Source: Adenanthera pavonina (Eukaryota > Streptophyta > Magnoliopsida > Fabales > Fabaceae). Taken from it: a DNA stretch of 64,000 bases. The notes under the pieces were generated by a model. That model was not told the origin of the DNA. It ran no database searches and was given only the letters and a program-made list of their open reading frames with translations. Below, piece by piece: positions 62,201-64,000 of this stretch. Position 1 is the first letter of the stretch; each line of letters starts with the position of its first letter. A program made the position numbers and the translations under genes. The stretch spans positions 36,912,001 through 36,976,000 of the forward strand of contig JAIVEN010000014.1 of NCBI GenBank assembly GCA_026686845.1, given 5' to 3'.

Positions 62201-64000
62201 TGAATAAGTGTACAATTTATGGTGAAATCTGAAATTTAGGGTTCATAACATGATAGTGTAGATAAAAACTGGAACAATTGCCATGAATACTGGAAATTTC
62301 AAAATGCAATAGATAATTGTCCAAAGCTCCAAAAATTCAGTGGTTTGCATTTCTGGAAATCTCTAAGCATTATGAAATGTTATGCATGGATTTGGTATAA
62401 TGAATGATGATGTATTATGTCTGTGAAGCTTACTTTGTTAAGTTATCATGGGAAATGCTTAATTAGAACACTCTGAGAATTATGAAGGTACTGTTCATGA
62501 GAACATGGTATTCTACATGAGTGTTAGGTATGGTCAAAAAGTAGATGGAATAAGCTTTCCATAAAGTGAAATAGCACCTAAATTAGATAAGTGTACAATT
62601 TATGGTGAATTCTGAAATTTAGGGTTCATAACATGATAGTGTAGATAAAAACTGGAATATTTGCCATGAATACTGGAAATTTCAAAATGCAATAGATAAT
62701 TGTCCAAACCTCCAAAAATTCAGTGGTTTGTATTTCTGGAAATCTCTAAGCATTATGAAATGTTATGCAAGGATTTAGTACAATGAATGATGATGTATTA
62801 TGTCTGTGAAGCTTACTTTGTTAACTTATGATGGGAAATGCTCAAATAGAACACTCTGAGAATTATAAAGGTACTGTTCATGAGAACAGGGTATTCTACA
62901 TGAGTGTTATGTATGGTTAAAAAGTATATGGAATAAGCTTTCCATAAAGTGAAATAGCACCTCAATTGGATAAGTGTATAATTTATGGTGAATTCTCGAA
63001 TTTAGGGTTCGAAACATGATAGTGTAGATAAAAACTGGATCATTTGCCATGAATACTGGAAATTTCAAAATGCAAAAGATAATTATCCAAAGCTCCAAAA
63101 ATTCAGTGGTTTGTATTTCTAGAAATCTCTAAGCATTATGAAATGTTATGCATGGATTTAGTACAATGACTGATGATGTATTAGGTCTGTGAATCTTACT
63201 TTGTTAAGTTATGATGGGAAATGCTCAATTAGAATACTTTGAGAATTACGAAGGTACTGCTCAAGTGAACAGGGTATACTACATCAGTGTTAGGTATGTT
63301 CAAAAAGTAGATGGAATATGGTTTCCATAAAGTGAAATTGCACCTAAATTGGGTAAGTGTACAATTTATGGTAAATTCTGAAATTTAGGGTTCCTAACAT
63401 GATAGTGTAGATAAAACCTGGAACATTTGCCATGAATACTGGAAATTTCAAAATGCAAAAGATAATTGTCCAAAGCTCCAAAAATTTAGTGGTTTGTATT
63501 TTCTGAAATCTCTGAGCATTATGAAATGTTATGCATTGATTTAGTACAATGAATGATGATGTATTATGTCTATGAAGCTTACTTGATTAAGTTATGATTG
63601 GAGATGGTCAATTAGAACACTCTGAGAATTATGAAGGTACTATTGATGTGAATAGGGTATACTGCATCAGTGTTAGGTATGGTCAAAAACTAGATGGAAT
63701 AAGCTTTCCATAAAGTGAAATAACACCTTAGTTGAACAAGTGTACAATTTATGGTGAATTCTGAAATTTAGGGTCCATAACATGATAGTGTAGATAAAAA
63801 CTGGAATATTTGCCATGAATACTGGAAATTTCAAAATACAAAAGTTAATTGTCCAAAGCTCCAAAAATTCAGTGGTTTATATTTCCAGAAATCTCTAACC
63901 ATTATGAAATGTTATGCATGGATTTAGTACAATGACTGATGATGAAGTATGTCTGTGAAGCTTACTTTGTTAAGTTATGATGGGAAATGCTCAATTAGAA
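59245..64000 (+). mobile_element. LTR-D (family of LTR-A/B/C), runs off the window
   Basis: It starts TGTAATATCCC at 59245. Blocks in the order of LTR-A include TTTACCCGATAAAAGT near 60108, a purine-rich leader near 60540, TTTGACCCCAAAAATAGATT near 60894, ACCATGCCAAAATTTTTATG near 61285 and the hairpin at 61398-61412. After about 61600 it enters the 383-bp array. No TGTGACA end was seen before 64000, so whether it is a solo LTR or part of a full element cannot be told. Confidence 0.8.
61602..64000 (+). repeat. 383-bp tandem repeat array within LTR-D
   Basis: The phrase GCATTATGAAATGTTATGCA starts units at 61602, 61985, 62367, 62750, 63133 and 63516, with a variant (CCATTATG) at 63899. Spacing is 383, 382, 383, 383, 383 and 383. 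Each unit also contains ACTCTGAGAATTATGAAGG, GGAATAAGCTTTCCATAAAG, ACAATTTATGGTGAATT and GCCATGAATACTGGAAATTT with a few substitutions. At least six full units are present and the array continues past the window end. Minus-strand frames at 62907-63098 and 63673-63864 are repeated shadows of the array and not genes. Confidence 0.95.

Noticed and set aside
62907..63864. Two similar minus-strand 63-codon frames as a repeated gene
   Set aside because: They are 766 bp apart, exactly two array units, and the other units do not keep the frame open.
61602..64000. A CRISPR array
   Set aside because: The repeat is a 383-bp tandem unit without spacers, and the context is plant retrotransposon DNA.

Overview
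The window is plant nuclear DNA, very probably from a eudicot with a repeat-rich genome. This rests on two intact CACTA transposons, Ty1/Copia and Ty3/Gypsy LTR elements primed by initiator-tRNA-Met sites, a Stowaway-type MITE, and a three-exon pollen-type exopolygalacturonase pseudogene. The sequence is strongly A+T rich. I see no intact host gene, no tRNA or rRNA gene, and nothing prokaryotic. The species cannot be named from the sequence alone.

Layout. 15-4203 is a CACTA element (TSD AAT) holding exon-like captured sequence. 4207-6979 is unassigned DNA with low-complexity tracts. 6980-24379 is a nest: an older LTR-like sequence contains a solo LTR (LTR-A, 7082-21439), which is split by an 11.8-kb Sirevirus-type Copia element (8720-20560, TSD CAAAT) with gag, pol and an envelope-like third ORF. 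24380-29068 holds a Stowaway MITE and a 1.6-kb minus-strand miniature LTR element. 29069-31533 is minus-strand solo LTR-B. 31546-36010 is a decayed minus-strand Sirevirus whose env-like gene is split by a Copia solo LTR (33588-35216, TSD AATGG). 37244-37951 is a hAT-like element. 38091-50275 is solo LTR-C (TSD AAAGT), split by a 9.9-kb Ty3/Gypsy chromovirus-like element (39457-49357, TSD TGTTA). 50291-54287 is a second CACTA element (TSD ATA) with a truncated TNP2-like gene. 54724-55816 is a long-TIR, Mutator-like element. 57163-59046 is the polygalacturonase pseudogene (minus strand). From 59245 to the window end runs LTR-D, in which a 383-bp segment is amplified in tandem at least six times.

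How the parts relate. LTR-A, -B, -C and -D belong to one family of LTRs about 2.3-2.5 kb long, starting TGTAATAT and (A, B) ending TGTGACA. They act as landing sites for younger elements. Relative ages can be read from nesting and LTR divergence: LTR-A and LTR-C predate the elements inside them. The Gypsy element has visibly diverged LTRs and many stops. The Copia element has two 1861-bp LTRs with only about four differences by eye, so it is the youngest insertion, although its ORFs are already broken. No element in the window looks autonomous.

The signals most worth follow-up are the 383-bp array that seems to have grown out of one LTR, a hairpin kept by compensatory change in LTRs of two families, the palindrome arrays in the Sirevirus LTRs, and the near-identical LTRs flanking broken ORFs.
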